DNA of 9,107 nucleotides from Lachnospiraceae bacterium (GTDB lineage: Bacteria > Bacillota_A > Clostridia > Lachnospirales > Lachnospiraceae): NCBI GenBank assembly GCA_003446335.1, contig DMAZ01000138.1, positions 1 through 9,107 of the forward strand, given 5' to 3'. Under the pieces are notes generated by a model that saw only the letters and a program-made list of their open reading frames with translations, had not been told where the DNA came from and did not search any database. Shown here piece after piece: positions 6,756 to 9,107 of the stretch (position 1 is its first letter; every line of letters starts with the position of its first letter). The position numbers were made by a program, and so were the translations under genes.

Positions 6756-7817
6756 TTACCTCTCTGTCCCGAAAGTATGTTTCAGGAAGGAATCAGCCAG
6801 TTCCGGCCATATTGTGACCTCCGGTACCGGCACGTCATCTCTCAGAAGAACACCGGTCCCGAAATGTGTATTCATGACCAGTTCCTTCTTGATCTCGTTC
6901 GTAACACTGATTTTTCCGTCCAGTGCCATGCGGGTAAATCTGTTCACCTGTTCATAGGTATAGCTGCCATTCTGCCTGTATTCAGCCCACTCCTTCGTTC
7001 CGAGTGAAAGGCCATGTTTTCCGTTGGAGAAAATATGGATCGCCCGAGGAACACCATTCCTTCTCAGCGCATTCATATAAAGAAGAGAATTCTCGACCGG
7101 GACGGACTGGTCCTCCATCGTATGCCACAGGAAAGTGGGAGGAACATCCGGTGAAACATTTTTCTCAAGAGACATATAAGCAAGCTGCTCGGCGCGTGTG
7201 ATACATCCCGGAATAACATTATTATCAAGCCACTCCTGTACGCCGGGGATTTCGACCTCCGGCACAAAATTGTCTTCAACATCCGCAAACCCGAGAAGGG
7301 CCCTGATCGTTCCCGTGTGAGTAAGTTCACCGGTCGTGATCACCGGGTAACAGAGGATTGCCGCATCCGGACGCGGGCTGATATCTGCCAGTCTTGCGTC
7401 AAGTTCGATCGAATCGCTGTGATGGACACAGAGACATGCCGCCAGATGACCGCCTGCAGAAAATCCCATGACCGTGATCCTGTTCGGATCGGTATGGAAT
7501 GTCGGAGCGATTTTTCGAATCAGCCTCATTGCTCTGGCCGCATCTTCCAAAGCCTGCATGCGGAGCGGTACGGCAGCGTACAGATCGACGGTGTACGTCA
7601 GCACAAAACAATTATAGCCTCTGCCGTAAAACTCTTTGGCCACAAGTTCACCCTCCCGCGCGGAGACGAATTCATAACCGCCGCCCGGAATGATGAGCAT
7701 TCCGGGATATTCCCTGCCATCGTCATGTATATAAGTCATCAGATTCGGGACAAAGCCGAACGCAGCCGGATAGTTGTACTCACCCTGGTTCCATATATCT
7801 ATCCTGTTCTGTATCAT
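6756..7817 (-). CDS. Alpha/beta-hydrolase esterase, acetyl-esterase (BD-FAE/Aes-like) family
   Basis: This is a 353-residue serine esterase with no signal peptide, so probably cytoplasmic. The alpha/beta-hydrolase hallmarks are present: an oxyanion-hole loop IPGGGYEF (43-50), the nucleophile elbow GFSAGGH with S120, the acid D236 in TMEDQSVPV and the base H268 in NGKHGLSL. Relatives remove acetyl or other small acyl groups from plant-polysaccharide oligomers or small esters. The usual C-terminal signature WPELADSFLK is found only at 337-346. About 50-60 residues (roughly 277-333) are therefore inserted between the catalytic histidine region and the last helix, which is longer than in typical relatives. 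An AAAGGA ribosome site lies 9 bases upstream of the ATG. It is a single-gene unit with a probable promoter at 7871-7899 and a terminator just after the stop. The substrate cannot be fixed from sequence. Confidence 0.85.
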   Translation of the reverse strand: MIQNRIDIWNQGEYNYPAAFGFVPNLMTYIHDDGREYPGMLIIPGGGYEFVSAREGELVAKEFYGRGYNCFVLTYTVDLYAAVPLRMQALEDAARAMRLIRKIAPTFHTDPNRITVMGFSAGGHLAACLCVHHSDSIELDARLADISPRPDAAILCYPVITTGELTHTGTIRALLGFADVEDNFVPEVEIPGVQEWLDNNVIPGCITRAEQLAYMSLEKNVSPDVPPTFLWHTMEDQSVPVENSLLYMNALRRNGVPRAIHIFSNGKHGLSLGTKEWAEYRQNGSYTYEQVNRFTRMALDGKISVTNEIKKELVMNTHFGTGVLLRDDVPVPEVTIWPELADSFLKHTFGTER

Positions 7818-7870
7818 ATCTTTTCATCCTTTCAGACGTTTCTCTTTCTTATACTATTATGCCGTCTACT

Positions 7871-7899
7871 AGCTTATCATCATGAATTAATAGTTTCAA
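7871..7899 (-). promoter_or_regulatory. Possible sigma-A promoter of the esterase gene
   Basis: Reading the minus strand, TTGAAA (7894-7899) and TAAGCT (7871-7876) are spaced by 17 bases, about 50 bases upstream of the esterase start. The -35 box is good and the -10 box is only fair. Other TA-rich hexamers nearer the gene (about 7848-7862) lack a matching -35 box. Confidence 0.4.
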
Positions 7900-7908
7900 G
7901 CTCAAACT
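7892..7908. repeat. Short inverted repeat overlapping the esterase -35 box
   Basis: AGTTT and AAACT arms are separated by 7 bases and cover the predicted -35 element. This could be an operator, but arms of only five bases may easily be chance. Confidence 0.2.
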
Positions 7909-7970
7909 TTCCACATATCAATCACTGTCAGTCTTATCGCAAAAAAACACGCCCTCCGGAATCTGCCCGA

Positions 7971-8006
7971 TAAAGAGAAAAAGGCCGCTGCCTTCCGGCA
8001 GCGACC
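7971..8006 (-). terminator. Strong intrinsic terminator of the D-lactate dehydrogenase gene
   Basis: On the minus strand, a 10-bp stem (plus-strand arms 7997-8006 and 7983-7992, one G-U pair) closes a GGAA tetraloop. It is followed directly by TTTTTCTCTTT (7971-7982 on the plus strand). It lies 37 bases after the dehydrogenase stop codon. The G+C-rich stem, stable tetraloop and U-run make this the clearest terminator in the window, and it fits a strongly expressed fermentation gene. Confidence 0.92.
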
Positions 8007-8043
8007 CAAAAGTTTTCATTTAATGACTACTATTTTTCATTGA

Positions 8044-9107
8044 TCAGGCTTTGCACTCGCCGAAGCCAAGCGGATTACCTTCATTGAAGTTGCGTGCGTT
8101 CTCAAGAGTGACCGCAGCGATTGCCTGCAGAGCCTCACGTGTGAAGAATGCCTGATGAGATGTCAGAACAAGGTTCGGGAACATCAGCAGTCTTGCCGTG
8201 ATGGAGTGCTGCAGATAATCATCGGAATGATCTGTGTAAACGTTCTCATCTTCACCCTCGTATACGTCGAGAGCTACAGCGTGGAACTTGCCTGTCTTAA
8301 GAGCTTCGATCAGAGCCTCTGTGTCGATCAGACCGCCGCGTGCTGTGTTAACGAGCATTGCGGTATCTTTCATCTTGGCGATAGCTGCTGCGTCGATCAG
8401 ATGATATGTGCCGCCCTCGCCCATGATAAGCGGAGCATGCAGAGAAATGAGGTCAGCCTTGGCAAGGAGCTCATCCTTGGTCACATAAGTAAGGAGGCCT
8501 TCGTCTACCAATCCCTGATTCGGGAAAGCATCCCATGCGATAACAGTCATGCCGAATCCCTTGCAGATCCTTGCCATGCACTGTCCGATCTTACCTGTTC
8601 CCATAATACCGGCAACTTTGTTATGAAGGTCTACGCCGAGAAGTCCGCTGAGAGCGAAGTTGTTATCTTTGACCTTCGGAACTGCCTTGTGAAGTCTTCT
8701 GTTCGCGCATGTGATAATGGAGATGGCATGCTCAGCAACTGCATACGGAGAATAAGCCGGAACACGGATAACCGTGATGCCGCACTCTTTTGCTGCCTGA
8801 AGATCTACATTGTTGAAGCCTGCGCAGCGAAGAAGGATCAGTTTTACGCCGCATTCCTTGAGGGTTTCCACAACTTCTCTCGGAGCCTCGTCATTAACGA
8901 AGATGCAGACTGCATCATAACCTTTTGCGAGTCCTGCTGTTTCAGGGGTAAGACGGCTGCTGAAATACTTGATATCGCAGTTGTAGGTGCCTTCGCCCTT
9001 GTCCTTAGCCAGCTCACTGAAGAACAGACGGTCATAATCTTTTGTTCCGAAGAAAGCGATCTTAAGAATATCAACTTTCTTCTTCTTGCTGAATTCATCG
9101 GCAAAGA
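8044..9107 (-). CDS. ldhA: D-lactate / D-2-hydroxyacid dehydrogenase (LdhA family), N-terminus outside window
   Basis: This NAD-dependent cytoplasmic enzyme reduces a 2-oxoacid such as pyruvate to the D-hydroxyacid, typically re-oxidising NADH in fermentation. The frame is open from the window edge to the TGA at 8044, giving at least 354 codons. The N-terminal substrate domain includes KIAFFGTKDYD. The Rossmann loop GTGKIG and the catalytic triad of the family are intact: Arg in NTARGGLID (codon 8338-8340), Glu in LDVYEGED (8257-8259) and His in LTSHQAFFTREAL (8155-8157). The HQAFxTxEAL ending favours the LdhA branch over generic hydroxyacid dehydrogenases. Related enzymes that act on 2-oxoisocaproate or phenylpyruvate (C. 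difficile LdhA, FldH) cannot be excluded. At least 14 residues, including a KKKK run, precede the point where most relatives start. No ATG lies in that stretch, so the start is upstream of the window. A strong terminator follows. Confidence 0.9.
   Translation of the reverse strand, partial: FADEFSKKKKVDILKIAFFGTKDYDRLFFSELAKDKGEGTYNCDIKYFSSRLTPETAGLAKGYDAVCIFVNDEAPREVVETLKECGVKLILLRCAGFNNVDLQAAKECGITVIRVPAYSPYAVAEHAISIITCANRRLHKAVPKVKDNNFALSGLLGVDLHNKVAGIMGTGKIGQCMARICKGFGMTVIAWDAFPNQGLVDEGLLTYVTKDELLAKADLISLHAPLIMGEGGTYHLIDAAAIAKMKDTAMLVNTARGGLIDTEALIEALKTGKFHAVALDVYEGEDENVYTDHSDDYLQHSITARLLMFPNLVLTSHQAFFTREALQAIAAVTLENARNFNEGNPLGFGECKA

Noticed and set aside
7935..7970. Run of T residues on the minus strand after a GC-rich stretch, as a second terminator
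   Set aside because: I could not pair the GC-rich bases into a stable stem; the proper terminator is the hairpin at 7971-8006.
7317..7973. Open frame of 218 codons on the plus strand opposite the esterase, running into the intergenic region
   Set aside because: Most of it is antisense to the esterase active-site region, and its product has no recognisable features.
8869..8871. GTG codon as a possible start of a 275-residue dehydrogenase
   Set aside because: The same frame continues upstream to the window edge and encodes the expected N-terminal domain (KIAFFGTKDYD onward), so this GTG is an internal valine.
1..9107. CRISPR arrays, tRNA or rRNA genes, riboswitches, insertion sequences, phage or defence genes
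   Set aside because: I read both strands and saw no direct-repeat arrays, transposase motifs, cloverleaf-like sequences or long structured leaders. The gaps are short and explained by promoters and terminators.

Overview
The window carries seven protein genes, all on the minus strand, so transcription runs from high to low coordinates. The content suggests an anaerobic Firmicute of the class Clostridia, perhaps Lachnospiraceae-like. The evidence is the LtaS-type polyglycerol-phosphate synthase family protein, the LdhA-type D-2-hydroxyacid dehydrogenase, Gram-positive AGGA-type ribosome sites and moderate base composition. This assignment is an inference from gene families, not a database result. 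No RNA genes, CRISPR arrays, insertion sequences, phage genes or attachment sites were seen.

Layout in the direction of transcription: (1) 9107-8044, a D-lactate / D-2-hydroxyacid dehydrogenase whose start lies just outside the window. It ends in a strong intrinsic terminator at 7971-8006. (2) 7817-6756, an alpha/beta-hydrolase esterase with its own probable promoter (7871-7899) and a terminator (6711-6750). (3) 6633-4837, a three-domain M24 aminopeptidase P, followed after 69 bases by (4) 4767-2659, a membrane-anchored LTA-synthase-family enzyme. No terminator is visible between these two. (5) 2563-917, an AMP-forming acyl-CoA ligase, then (6) 892-167 azlC and (7) 142 to beyond base 1, azlD. 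Genes 5-7 look like one operon, with gaps of 24 bases at both junctions. They are driven by a good sigma-A promoter (2634-2662) whose -35 box overlaps the stop codon of gene 4, and two inverted repeats sit in the start-site/leader region.

Most of the window is ordinary housekeeping and accessory metabolism: fermentative redox balance, ester hydrolysis, proline-peptide turnover and cell-envelope polymer synthesis. The least ordinary arrangement is the acyl-CoA ligase ahead of the branched-chain amino acid exporter AzlCD under a promoter with operator-like palindromes. It may link activation of a (possibly branched-chain) carboxylic acid with amino-acid export. I found no clear evidence of a wholly new system, such as a defence locus, reverse transcriptase or unknown repeat array.

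No gene-free stretch exceeds 300 bases. The longest gap (7818-8043) holds the dehydrogenase terminator, the esterase promoter and a small inverted repeat.
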